Position numbers and translations under genes: made by a program. A stretch of DNA of 64,000 nt from Limnohabitans sp. G3-2 (GTDB lineage: Bacteria > Pseudomonadota > Gammaproteobacteria > Burkholderiales > Burkholderiaceae_C), in NCBI RefSeq assembly GCF_002778275.1, contig NZ_NESG01000006.1, positions 186,001 to 250,000 on the forward strand, in the 5' to 3' direction. The notes below the pieces were generated by a model. That model saw only the letters and a list, made by a program, of their open reading frames with translations, had not been told where the DNA came from and made no database searches. Positions 17,531-25,130 of this stretch are shown one piece after another; position 1 is the first letter of the stretch; the number at the start of each line of letters is the position of its first letter.

Positions 17531-18337
17531 GTGAAAATTCGTTCTCAGTTTTGCTTGTCTGCATTGGGTCTTTCTGGTGCGCTGTGTTTTTCGGGTCTGG
17601 CTTTGTCGGCGGACGCCCCTGTGGCCGTGGTCAACGGCGTGTCCATCGCGGCCCGCCTGATGGACCGCAATGTCCAGGCCAATGTGGCCCAGGGCCAAAA
17701 AGACACGCCCGAGCTGCGTGCCGCGCTCAAGCAAGAGCTGGTGGCGCGTGAGCTGATGGCGCAAGAGGCGCAAAAGCGCGGCCTCGACAAACTGCCTGCC
17801 ACGCAAGACGCGTTGGCGACGATGCGCCAAAACCTGCTGATCGAGTTGGTGCTGAACGACGAGTTCACCAAAAACCCGATCGCCGAGGCCGAGCTCAAAG
17901 CCGAGTACGAGCGCCAGGTCAAAGCCTTGAAGGCAGCCGGCGACCTGCAGCAGTTCCAGATTTCGACCATTGTGTTGTCCTCGGAGGCCGATGCCCGTTC
18001 GGTCATGACCGCCCTGCGCTCAGGGCAGGCTTTTGATGCGTTGGCCAAATCCCGCTCCATGGACCCGAGCAAAGACAAGGGCGGTGAACTGGGCTGGTTC
18101 TTGCCCGACCAAATTGCGCCGGCCATTTCCAATGTGGTGGTCAATTTGGCCTCAGGCGCGGTGTCGGCTGCACCCATTCAGGTGGGCCCTTACTGGCATG
18201 TGGTTAAGCTGACAGGCAAGCGCCCATACCAGGTGCCCGGCTTTGACGAGAGCAAAAACCTGCTGCAAGCCGCCGTGGTCCAAAACCGCCGCGCCGCCTT
18301 GCTCAAGAAATTGACCGATGCGGCTGTGGTGAAGTGA
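17531..18337 (+). CDS. PpiC-type peptidyl-prolyl isomerase, exported
   Basis: A 268-residue parvulin-type isomerase. An N-terminal signal peptide (MKIRSQFCLSALGLSGALCF, cleaved near ALSA) sends it to the periplasm. An N-terminal helical SurA-like region follows, then a rotamase domain at about residues 140-235 (FQISTIVLSSEADARSVM, KDKGGELGWFLPDQIAPAI, VGPYWHVVKLTG). Such proteins help fold outer-membrane and secreted proteins. I chose the GTG at 17531 because GGAG sits 6 bases upstream and the signal peptide then starts properly; a TTG 15 bases upstream is possible. Confidence 0.93.
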   Translation: MKIRSQFCLSALGLSGALCFSGLALSADAPVAVVNGVSIAARLMDRNVQANVAQGQKDTPELRAALKQELVARELMAQEAQKRGLDKLPATQDALATMRQNLLIELVLNDEFTKNPIAEAELKAEYERQVKALKAAGDLQQFQISTIVLSSEADARSVMTALRSGQAFDALAKSRSMDPSKDKGGELGWFLPDQIAPAISNVVVNLASGAVSAAPIQVGPYWHVVKLTGKRPYQVPGFDESKNLLQAAVVQNRRAALLKKLTDAAVVK

Positions 18338-18403
18338 GCTTTTGACAGGGTGATTGAGCATCAGACCCCTCCTGGGTGAAGCGGGTGGGGCTTCAATAAA
18401 TTT

Positions 18404-18419
18404 TACGAATTAAGTCGTA
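18404..18419. promoter_or_regulatory. Candidate operator in AT-rich leader of the DUF4160/DUF2442 pair
   Basis: An inverted repeat TACGA-N6-TCGTA in an unusually AT-rich stretch (18395-18445), about 70 bases before the DUF4160 start. Its arms are only 5 bp, so chance is possible. The position fits the control region of the pair. Confidence 0.35.
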
Positions 18420-18487
18420 TATTTATTTCATTTTAGGGTTTATATGGATTCAATCAGTGGCCGTGTCCTCAGCCATTGGAGTCCTTC

Positions 18488-18748
18488 ATGCCCACCATCA
18501 GTTCCTTTTACGGTATCCTGATTCAAATGTACTTTAATGACCATGCACCACCGCATTTTCATGTGCAGTACGCTGAGTACAAAGCAACCGTAGACATTGC
18601 GATGCTCACAATTTCAGGTGGTGATTTGCCTCGAAGGGCGCAAGAATTGGTTCTGGATTGGGCTGAATTGCATCAGGAAGAATTGTTGGAAGATTGGCGT
18701 TTGTGCATGGAAAAGCAAGCGCCAAAACCGATCGCACCACTCAAATAA
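18488..18748 (+). CDS. DUF4160 domain protein
   Basis: An 86-residue protein of the DUF4160 family: MPTISSFYGILIQMYFNDHA, PPHFHVQYAEYKATVDI and ELVLDWAELHQEEL are the family marks. It is found very often directly before a DUF2442 gene, as here (8 bases). The constant two-gene pairing and small size resemble a toxin-antitoxin module, but no activity is established to my knowledge. The ATG at 18488 gives the canonical start; an ATG-less extension of 4 codons upstream was dropped. Codon use and the leader are more AT-rich than the surroundings, suggesting recent acquisition. Confidence 0.9.
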   Translation: MPTISSFYGILIQMYFNDHAPPHFHVQYAEYKATVDIAMLTISGGDLPRRAQELVLDWAELHQEELLEDWRLCMEKQAPKPIAPLK

Positions 18749-18756
18749 GGTCACAC

Positions 18757-19011
18757 ATGGATTGGGATGTTATCTCTGTCAAACCTGTGGCGCATTTGGC
18801 GCTCAAGGTTCAATTTGCAGATGGCACTGAAGGACGGGTACGGTTTGAACCCAGCCACCTGACGGGTGTGTTTGTAGCACTCCAAGACCCCTTGGTTTTT
18901 GCGCAGGCCTTTGTAGAAGGTGGCGCAGTCTCGTGGCCCGGGGACTTGGATTTGGCACCCGATGCGATGTACCAGGCCATCAAATCCCACGGTGAGTGGG
19001 TGTTGCGCTGA
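18757..19011 (+). CDS. DUF2442 domain protein
   Basis: An 84-residue DUF2442 protein (MDWDVISVKPVAHLALKVQF, ADGTEGRVRFEPSHLTGVF, WPGDLDLAPDAMYQAIK). It is the usual partner of DUF4160 proteins. The family adopts a small alpha/beta fold, and a DNA-binding or antitoxin-like role has been suggested only from gene pairing. It starts 8 bases after the DUF4160 stop and ends 9 bases before the convergent FAD-oxidase stop. Confidence 0.9.
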   Translation: MDWDVISVKPVAHLALKVQFADGTEGRVRFEPSHLTGVFVALQDPLVFAQAFVEGGAVSWPGDLDLAPDAMYQAIKSHGEWVLR

Positions 19012-19020
19012 CTTGCTCTT

Positions 19021-20445
19021 TCAGCCCAGCACCCGCCCTGGGTTGAGCAAGTTTTGCGGGTCCAAGGCTTTTTTCACCGCCCGCATCATGGCCAGGGCCG
19101 TGGGGTCTTTGTAAAGCGGCAGTTTGTGCACTTTTTGCTCGCCCACGCCGTGTTCGGCGCTGATGGAGCCGCCAAATTTTTTGACCTGGTCAAACACCCA
19201 GGTGTTCACCTTGTCTTCGAACGCGCGTAAGAAGGCTTGGCCATCGGCCCCTTCGGGCGCTTGCACGTTGTAGTGCAGGTTGCCGTCGCCCAAGTGCCCA
19301 AAGTCCACCATGCGCACGCCGGGCACTTCACGCGCCAGCAGGGCGTCGGTCTCGGCCACAAAGGCGGGGATGCGCGAGACCGGGATGCTGATGTCGTGTT
19401 TGATGTTCAGGCCCTCGGTGGCCTGCGCCATCGTGATGCTCTCGCGGATGTGCCACAAGCCTTTGGCCTGCGTCAGGTTTTCCGCCACCACCGCATCGGT
19501 CACGCAGCCCAGTTCCAGCGCGGCTTCGAGCAGGGCTTCGAACTGTCCGCGGGCGTGTGCTTCGCTTTCGCTGTCCGAGTTCTCGAGCAGCACACACCAT
19601 GGCGTTTCTTGCCACAGCGGCACCCGCAGCTGCGGGTAGTGTTTGTCCACCAAGCTCAGCGCGAACTGGCCCATGACTTCAAAACCCGTCAGGCCCGGCC
19701 CCAGCCGCTGGTGGGCCAGGCCCAGCAGTTGCACGGCCGCTTCCATGCTGGGCACGGCGGCCCAGGCGGTCAGTTGCGCAGCGGGCTGGGGGTAAAGCTT
19801 CAGGGTGGCCGCGGTGATGATGCCCAGCGTGCCTTCGCTGCCGATCATCAGGTTGCGCAGGTCGTAGCCGGTGTTGTCTTTGCGCAGGCCGCTCAAGCCG
19901 TGCCAGACCTCGCCTTGGGCGTTCACCACTTCCAGGCCCAGGCACAGCTCGCGGGTGTTGCCGTAGCGCACCACCTGCGTGCCGCCCGCATTGGTGCCCA
20001 AGTTGCCGCCGATGGTGCAGCTGCCTTCGGCGCCCAAGCTCAGGGGGAACAGAAAACCCGCCGCTTCGGCGGCGGCCTGCAGGTTTTGCAGCACGCAACC
20101 GGCCTCGACCGTGATGGTGAGGTTGGCCGGGTCGATGGCCCGCACGGCGTTCATGCGGGTCATGCTCAGCACAATTTGTGTGCCCGAGCCGTTGGGCACG
20201 CCGCCCACCACCAGCCCGGTGTTGCCGCCTTGCGGCACGATGGGCGCGCCCACCGCGGCACAAGCTTTGACCACGGCGGCCACTTGTGCGGTGTCACCCG
20301 GACGCACCACGGCCAAGGCACGGCCTTTGACGCGTTTGCGCCAGTCTTGCTCCCAGGGGCTGAGGTCGGTGGCCGGGTCTTCGTGGGTGAGCACGTGGGC
20401 GGGGCCACAAATCTGGCGCAATTGATCTAACAAGGCAGCGGTCAT
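19021..20445 (-). CDS. FAD-linked oxidase (D-2-hydroxyacid dehydrogenase/GlcD-like)
   Basis: A 474-residue flavoprotein of the vanillyl-alcohol-oxidase fold. The FAD-binding domain shows RPGDTAQVAAVVKACAAVGA, VPQGGNTGLVVGGVP, GAEGSCTIGGNLGTNAGGT and GSEGTLGIITAATLKLYP. The C-terminal cap has VDFGHLGDGNLHYN (metal-binding His) and GGSISAEHGVGEQK. The family oxidises D-lactate, glycolate, D-2-hydroxyglutarate and similar acids; the exact substrate cannot be told. The start is MTAALLDQLRQICG at 20445, 5 bases after the DUF2069 gene, with which it is probably cotranscribed. Confidence 0.92.
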   Translation of the reverse strand: MTAALLDQLRQICGPAHVLTHEDPATDLSPWEQDWRKRVKGRALAVVRPGDTAQVAAVVKACAAVGAPIVPQGGNTGLVVGGVPNGSGTQIVLSMTRMNAVRAIDPANLTITVEAGCVLQNLQAAAEAAGFLFPLSLGAEGSCTIGGNLGTNAGGTQVVRYGNTRELCLGLEVVNAQGEVWHGLSGLRKDNTGYDLRNLMIGSEGTLGIITAATLKLYPQPAAQLTAWAAVPSMEAAVQLLGLAHQRLGPGLTGFEVMGQFALSLVDKHYPQLRVPLWQETPWCVLLENSDSESEAHARGQFEALLEAALELGCVTDAVVAENLTQAKGLWHIRESITMAQATEGLNIKHDISIPVSRIPAFVAETDALLAREVPGVRMVDFGHLGDGNLHYNVQAPEGADGQAFLRAFEDKVNTWVFDQVKKFGGSISAEHGVGEQKVHKLPLYKDPTALAMMRAVKKALDPQNLLNPGRVLG

Positions 20446-20450
20446 GGCGT

Positions 20451-20858
20451 TCAGTCCCGGGGAACGGGCACAAAATGGCCTGTGGCTTTGGCGGCTTTGA
20501 AGCGGATGCGCACATGCAAAGCGCAGGCCACAAACAGGGTGGTGCACAGCAGGGTTTGCAGCCCGGCCAGCGCGTTGGACGGCCAGGCGTCGCCCCAGGC
20601 CCGCACCACACCCTCTACAAAATAAAGCCACACCAGCATGCTGACCCAGCGGTAGGTGTACATGCGGTTTTTGAGCAAACCTGCCAGCGGGATGCACAGC
20701 GGCAAAACCTTGATGGCCCACCAAGAGCCACCCGGGCGCAAGGGCGCCAGCCAAAGTTCCCATGCCAAGCCCAAAGCGATGAGGCCGAGCAAGCTGCCCA
20801 CGGCCATCCAGCGGGTGAAATCGACGCCTGCGGGGTTGTTTTCTGTGTGTGTGTTCAT
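20451..20858 (-). CDS. DUF2069 family membrane protein
   Basis: A 135-residue inner-membrane protein with four predicted helices (WMAVGSLLGLIALGLAWELW, WWAIKVLPLCIPLAGLL, WVSMLVWLYFVEGVVRAW, LLCTTLFVACALHVRIRF). This matches DUF2069, a family common in beta- and gammaproteobacteria with no known function. The ATG at 20858 lies only 21 bases from the divergent yihY-type start, so the two promoters must overlap each other's coding regions. Confidence 0.9.
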   Translation of the reverse strand: MNTHTENNPAGVDFTRWMAVGSLLGLIALGLAWELWLAPLRPGGSWWAIKVLPLCIPLAGLLKNRMYTYRWVSMLVWLYFVEGVVRAWGDAWPSNALAGLQTLLCTTLFVACALHVRIRFKAAKATGHFVPVPRD

Positions 20859-20879
20859 TGCGGTGGCATCATACCGGGC

Positions 20880-22121
20880 ATGCAATCTTCTCTGTCCAAG
20901 ACCACTTTACGCGCCCATGCCGCTCTATGGTGGCAAGAGTTGTTGGTTTTTCCGTGGCGCCAAATGGCCGGCGTGTTGGCCGAGCGCTTTCGCGATGCCC
21001 GCTTGGGCGTGAGCGCCAGCTCGCTCACCTTCACCACCGTGCTGGCTTTGGTGCCTTTGTTTGCGGTCGGTTTGGCCGTGTTTGCGGCGTTTCCGGTGTT
21101 TGGCAAGTTCCAAGACACGATTCAGCGCTGGTTGATTGAAAGTCTGGTGCCCGAGAGCATTGCCCGCCAGGTGCTGAGTTATTTGACGCAGTTTTCGCGC
21201 AAAGCCAGCCGTCTGGGGTCGGTCGGTTTGGTGGCGGTGTTGATGTCGGCCGTGTTTTTGATGGTCACGATCGAGCGCACTTTGGGGCAGATTTGGGGCT
21301 TGCAGCGGCAGCGGCCTTTGGCGCAAAGGGTCTTGCTGTATTGGTCATCAATCACCTTGGGGCCTTTGTTTTTGGGGGCCAGCCTGGCCATCACCTCTTA
21401 TGTGGTGACGGCTTCAAGCGATGTGGTCAATGTGCTGCCGGGCTCCATCCGGTGGTTGCTCGACAGTTTTGAGTTTTTGCTGCTCACCGCCTGTGTCAGT
21501 GGTTTGTATTTTTATGTGCCCTACACACGCGTGCGCTGGCGCCACGCCATCACGGCCGGCTTTTTTGTCGCTGGGGCCTTGGAGCTGGCCAAAAAAGGCA
21601 TGGCGGTGTACCTGCTGCAAGTGCCCACTTATTCCTTGATTTACGGCGCCTTCGCGGCGCTGCCGATTTTGCTGGTCTGGATTTACGTGACTTGGCTGCT
21701 GGTGCTCTTGGGGGCCGTGTTGGCCGCCAGCTTGCCCGAGTTGGGCCGGCAAGAGTGGCGCAAACCCCAGGGGGCGGGCTGGTCCTTCAGGCTGGCTTTG
21801 GAGGTGTTGGGTGCGTTGAACGCGGCCAAGGCCTGCGAGCAGCGGGGCTGGAGCACCGACGAGTTGGCCCTGCGCTTGCGGGTGGAGTCGAGCGAGCTGC
21901 GGCATGTGCTGGAGGTATTGCGAAGCCTCGATTGGGTGGGCCGCCTGACGGAGCAAAACGACCAGGGCCAAGCCCGCCAGGTCTTGCTGGTGGACCCTGC
22001 GCTGGCGACGGTGGCCCCGCTGGCCGACCGCTTGCTGGTGCTGCGCGGGGCTGCAAGCGATCCGATTTGGCAGCAAACGGGTCTGGACCAGATCCGTTTG
22101 GCGCAGCTGCTGCCCAAGTGA
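20880..22121 (+). CDS. YihY/BrkB family membrane protein
   Basis: A 413-residue inner-membrane protein of the YihY family, once mislabelled ribonuclease BN. It has SASSLTFTTVLALVPLFAVG, FLMVTIERTLGQIWGLQRQR, YVPYTRVRWRHAITAGFF and YSLIYGAFAALPILLVWIYV, with six helices in about residues 40-290. A soluble C-terminal region of about 110 residues looks like a winged-helix (WSTDELALRLRVESSELRHV). The transport role proposed for the family is not proven. It converges with the DUF962 gene; the short inverted repeat GTGAGC/GCTCAC at 22118-22137 spans both stops. Confidence 0.9.
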   Translation: MQSSLSKTTLRAHAALWWQELLVFPWRQMAGVLAERFRDARLGVSASSLTFTTVLALVPLFAVGLAVFAAFPVFGKFQDTIQRWLIESLVPESIARQVLSYLTQFSRKASRLGSVGLVAVLMSAVFLMVTIERTLGQIWGLQRQRPLAQRVLLYWSSITLGPLFLGASLAITSYVVTASSDVVNVLPGSIRWLLDSFEFLLLTACVSGLYFYVPYTRVRWRHAITAGFFVAGALELAKKGMAVYLLQVPTYSLIYGAFAALPILLVWIYVTWLLVLLGAVLAASLPELGRQEWRKPQGAGWSFRLALEVLGALNAAKACEQRGWSTDELALRLRVESSELRHVLEVLRSLDWVGRLTEQNDQGQARQVLLVDPALATVAPLADRLLVLRGAASDPIWQQTGLDQIRLAQLLPK

Positions 22122-22125
22122 GCGT

Positions 22126-22449
22126 TTAAAAGCTCACCCGGCCGCGCCACATGTCGCGGTACATGACCCAGTCGCCCATGAAGCTGTAGAGCGGGCGTTT
22201 GAAGCTGGCCGGCTTGTTTTTCTCAAACACAAAATGCCCGATCCAGGCGCAGGCGTAACCACACAGCAGGCCATACAAAAAGTACTGGGGCTTGCCGGTC
22301 ACGGCCAACATGGCCAGGCACATCAGGCCCAAGGTGCTGCCCACAAAATGCATGCGCCGGCAGTTTCGGTTGCTGTGCTCGCTCAGGTAAAAAGGGTAGA
22401 AGTCGGCAAAGCAGGTGTGGCGAGGCGCGGGGGTTTCGGTGCTGTCCAT
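22126..22449 (-). CDS. DUF962/Mpo1-like membrane protein
   Basis: A 107-residue protein of the DUF962 (Mpo1-like) family: FADFYPFYLSEHSNRNCRRM, HFVGSTLGLMCLAMLAV, YACAWIGHFVFEKNKPASFK and YSFMGDWVMYRDMWRG carry the conserved His and Asn/Asp residues. The yeast homologue Mpo1 is an iron-dependent dioxygenase for 2-hydroxy fatty acids. Many bacterial members are this short and membrane-bound, with function inferred only. It lies 17 bases after the P450 gene. Confidence 0.88.
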   Translation of the reverse strand: MDSTETPAPRHTCFADFYPFYLSEHSNRNCRRMHFVGSTLGLMCLAMLAVTGKPQYFLYGLLCGYACAWIGHFVFEKNKPASFKRPLYSFMGDWVMYRDMWRGRVSF

Positions 22450-22466
22450 GGTGTGTCTCCGGGTGC

Positions 22467-23807
22467 TTAGCAGGTTGAGAACGGCGCGTGCAAGAAGCCG
22501 CGAAACCGCGCTCGGCCCCCGCGCACGGGGGCTTGGCTGAGTTGGTAGTCGGGAAAGCGCTGCAAAAACCGCCCGATGGCGATGCGCCCCTCCAAGCGCG
22601 CCAAACTCAAACCCGCACACTGGTGCACGCCAAAGCCAAAGGCCAGGTGCTTGTTGCCGGTGCGGCGCAGGTTCAGTTGTTCGGGCTTGTCGTACACGGC
22701 AGGGTCGCGGTTGGCGGCGCCAATGCACAGCGTGACCAAGGCGCCGGCGGGCAAGTCCATGCCGTTGACCTGGGTGGCTTCAAGCGCGCGGCGGTTGCTC
22801 AGTTGGTTGGACGATTCAAAGCGCAAGAACTCGTCCACCGCAAGGCCCATGATCTGATCACGTTCTGCCTCAGTGGCCGCTTGCTTCAAGTCCGCCTGGA
22901 GCTGTTGGCGCTGCCCTGGCCATTCTTGCAATGAGATGAGCGCATTGCCGATCAGGTTGGTGGTGGTCTCGTGCCCGGCATTGAGCAAAAACACGCAGTT
23001 TTGCAGCAGCTCGACTTCGCTCAGGGCATCGACACCATTTTTGTCGTCTTTTTCGCCCTGAATCAAGCGGGTCAGCACGTCGCGCTCCGGGTCGCCGGGG
23101 TGCTGTCGGCGATCGGCCACCAAACGGCGCAGGTAAGCCAAAAATTCACTCACGCTGCGGTTGCCCAATGCTTCTTGCTCAGGGCTCAGGGTCGGCTCGA
23201 GCGCCCCCAAAATGGCCAGCGACCAGCCGCGCAAAGGCTCGCGCTCGGCGTGCGGCACGCCCAGCAAGTTGCCGATGATCTCCACCGGAATGGCCGAGGC
23301 AAAGTCTTCGATCAGGTCGCCGCCGCCTTGGGCCTGGAGCTTGTCCAGCAGGCTGTCCACCAGCAGCACCAGGCCAGGCTCCATGGCTTCAATGGCGCGG
23401 CGGGTGAGGGCGCCCATGATGAGCCGCCGCACCCGGGTGTGCAGTGGTGGGTCGTTGAAGACCAGGCTGCTGGTGTGGTGTTCGAACAGCGGGGCCAGGC
23501 CGCTCGCCGTGGCGAAGGGCGGCTGGTTGAAAGGCGCGTGGTTGTATTTGGGGCCGAACTCGACTTGTTTGTCAGAGCTGAAGACCTTGGCGTCGCGGTA
23601 CACCGCCACCACATCGGCAAGGCGCGTGAGGAAATACGAGCCGTCGGGCATGCGCTTGAAGGGCTCGGACTCGCGCAGTGCGGCATAGACCGGGTAAGGG
23701 TTGTCCAAAAAGTCGCGCGGCAAGGCCCGCAGGTCGAGCGTCCGAGCGATCTCTTGCGCCCTGTCCGCCGACAGGGGCGGGGTGATGTGAGCAGTCAGTG
23801 TGTTCAT
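22467..23807 (-). CDS. Cytochrome P450
   Basis: A soluble bacterial P450 of 446 residues. The heme-ligand loop AFGFGVHQCAGLSLARLEG places the thiolate at Cys397; the I-helix oxygen-activation motif is LLNAGHETTTNLIG; the K-helix motif is EFLRFESSNQLSNR. No signal peptide or membrane anchor is visible, as usual for class I bacterial P450s that need a separate ferredoxin and reductase; neither gene is nearby. The substrate is unknown. The start MNTLTAHITPPLSADRAQE at 23807 lies directly next to the REP array, so the promoter must lie in or beyond that array. Confidence 0.95.
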   Translation of the reverse strand: MNTLTAHITPPLSADRAQEIARTLDLRALPRDFLDNPYPVYAALRESEPFKRMPDGSYFLTRLADVVAVYRDAKVFSSDKQVEFGPKYNHAPFNQPPFATASGLAPLFEHHTSSLVFNDPPLHTRVRRLIMGALTRRAIEAMEPGLVLLVDSLLDKLQAQGGGDLIEDFASAIPVEIIGNLLGVPHAEREPLRGWSLAILGALEPTLSPEQEALGNRSVSEFLAYLRRLVADRRQHPGDPERDVLTRLIQGEKDDKNGVDALSEVELLQNCVFLLNAGHETTTNLIGNALISLQEWPGQRQQLQADLKQAATEAERDQIMGLAVDEFLRFESSNQLSNRRALEATQVNGMDLPAGALVTLCIGAANRDPAVYDKPEQLNLRRTGNKHLAFGFGVHQCAGLSLARLEGRIAIGRFLQRFPDYQLSQAPVRGGRARFRGFLHAPFSTC

Positions 23808-23812
23808 GTCGT

Positions 23813-24297
23813 AGGCGCGAGCCCCCGCTCGCGAATGTCCACCAAAACGTGTTCCGTGGGAGCGAGCCCCTGCTCGCGAATGCCCCTCAAAACCCAAGCC
23901 GTCCTTCGGCTGCAGGGGCAGCCTCCCACAAAAGCCAAGTGCTTGCCGTGTTCCGTGGGAGCGAGCCCCTGCTCGCGAATGTCCCTCAAAACCCAAGCCG
24001 TCCTTCGGCTGCAGGGGCAGCCTCCCACAAAAGCCAGGTGCGAGCCGTGAAAAGCTGGGTGCTTGCGGTGTTCCGTGGGAGCGAGCCCCTGCTCGCGAAT
24101 GTCCCTCAAAACCCAAGCCGTCCTTCGGCTGCAGGGGCAGCCTCCCACAAAAGCCAAGTGCTTGCCGTGTTCCGTGGGAGCGAGCCCCTGCTCGCGAATG
24201 TCCCTCAAAACCCAAGCCGTCCTTCGGCTGCAGGGGCAGCCTCCCACAAAAGCCAAGTGCTTGCCGTGTTCCGTGGGAGCGAGCCCCTGCTCGCGAT
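23813..24297. repeat. REP-like tandem array B, 99-bp period
   Basis: Nearly 490 bases filled with two alternating hairpins in opposite orientation: GTGGGA-GCGAGC-CCCT-GCTCGC-GAA, and the reverse complement of GTGGGA-GGCTGC-CCCT-GCAGCC-GAA. Full units begin at 23851, 23950, 24070, 24169 and 24268, that is a 99-base period except for one unit of 120 bases with a 21-base insert (about 24040-24060). A diverged unit precedes them (23813-23850). The copies are almost identical, so the array expanded recently. No gene is supported here. Confidence 0.95.
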
Positions 24298-24303
24298 GGC
24301 TTG

Positions 24304-25128
24304 TCATGCGCACGGTTTTAAAAAATCCTTGAGCGCCTGCAACACGCCCTCGGGCGCTTCGGTCATGAGCGAATGGCCTGCAGGCAGCGTCACCACTTGA
24401 GGCCTGGCACACAGCTCGATCAGGCTTTGTGCGGCTTTGGGCGGCGTCATCTGGTCGGCGCTGCCCAGCACCAACAGGGTGGGGCAGGCCACTTGCGGCA
24501 TGGCCGACTCCGCTCCTCGGTAGTCGTCGCAGGCCTTGAAGCCGGTGTGGAACACGTTGACCTGGGTGTTGCTGGCCAGCACCCGGCGCATCAGCGCCTT
24601 GCTGCCGCCATACAGCCAGGTGCCGGGGCCCAAGGCCGAAGGCGGTGGAGCGAGTGTGGAATGCGAGAAGCTGTTGACCATGTCGATGGCTTTGAAGGGG
24701 GCGCTGACCGACAGTTCGAGCAAGGCGGGCGACACGCGCATCGGGTAGGCCGTGCCCACCATGACCAAGTGGCTCACGCGCCCGGGGTGGGCTGCCGCGT
24801 CGCGGGCCGCAGCCTCCAAGGCAATGAGCGAGCCAAAGCTGTGGCCGATCAGCGCGGCTTTTTCGATCTTGAGCGCATCGAGCAGCGCGATAACGGTGTC
24901 GGCGGCGGCTTCCACGCTTGGGGGCGGGGTGCCTGCGCTTTTGCAGTGCCCGGGCAGGTCGATGGCCAGCACGTTCCAGCCGTGGTGCGCCATGTAGCGG
25001 GTTTGCAAAATCCAGACGCTGTGGTCGTTGAGCACCCCGTGGATGAACACCGCAGTGGGCTGCTCGGGGTTGAAAGGCTTGCCACCGGTGTAGGCGTAAA
25101 GGTCATGGCCTTGAACGGAGATCTTCAT
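24304..25128 (-). CDS. Alpha/beta-fold hydrolase
   Basis: A 274-residue alpha/beta hydrolase with an oxyanion region FIHGVLNDHSVW, the nucleophile elbow ALIGHSFGSLIALEAA, a late acid in LLVLGSADQMTPP and the catalytic His in LPAGHSLMTEAPEG. It is probably an esterase or thioesterase; the substrate is not predictable. It starts 2 bases after metY and is likely cotranscribed with it. The 3' end touches the REP array. Confidence 0.92.
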   Translation of the reverse strand: MKISVQGHDLYAYTGGKPFNPEQPTAVFIHGVLNDHSVWILQTRYMAHHGWNVLAIDLPGHCKSAGTPPPSVEAAADTVIALLDALKIEKAALIGHSFGSLIALEAAARDAAAHPGRVSHLVMVGTAYPMRVSPALLELSVSAPFKAIDMVNSFSHSTLAPPPSALGPGTWLYGGSKALMRRVLASNTQVNVFHTGFKACDDYRGAESAMPQVACPTLLVLGSADQMTPPKAAQSLIELCARPQVVTLPAGHSLMTEAPEGVLQALKDFLKPCA

Positions 25129-25130
25129 GG

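Noticed and set aside
23851-24297. Possible CRISPR array, suggested by the regular spacing
   Set aside because: The whole 99-base unit is repeated, with no unique spacers, and no cas genes are present.
23798-24412. Frames of about 200 codons on both strands across the 99-bp array
   Set aside because: They translate the REP units repeatedly (for example ASPCSRMSLKTQAV) and arise because 99 is divisible by three; there is no start signal or domain.
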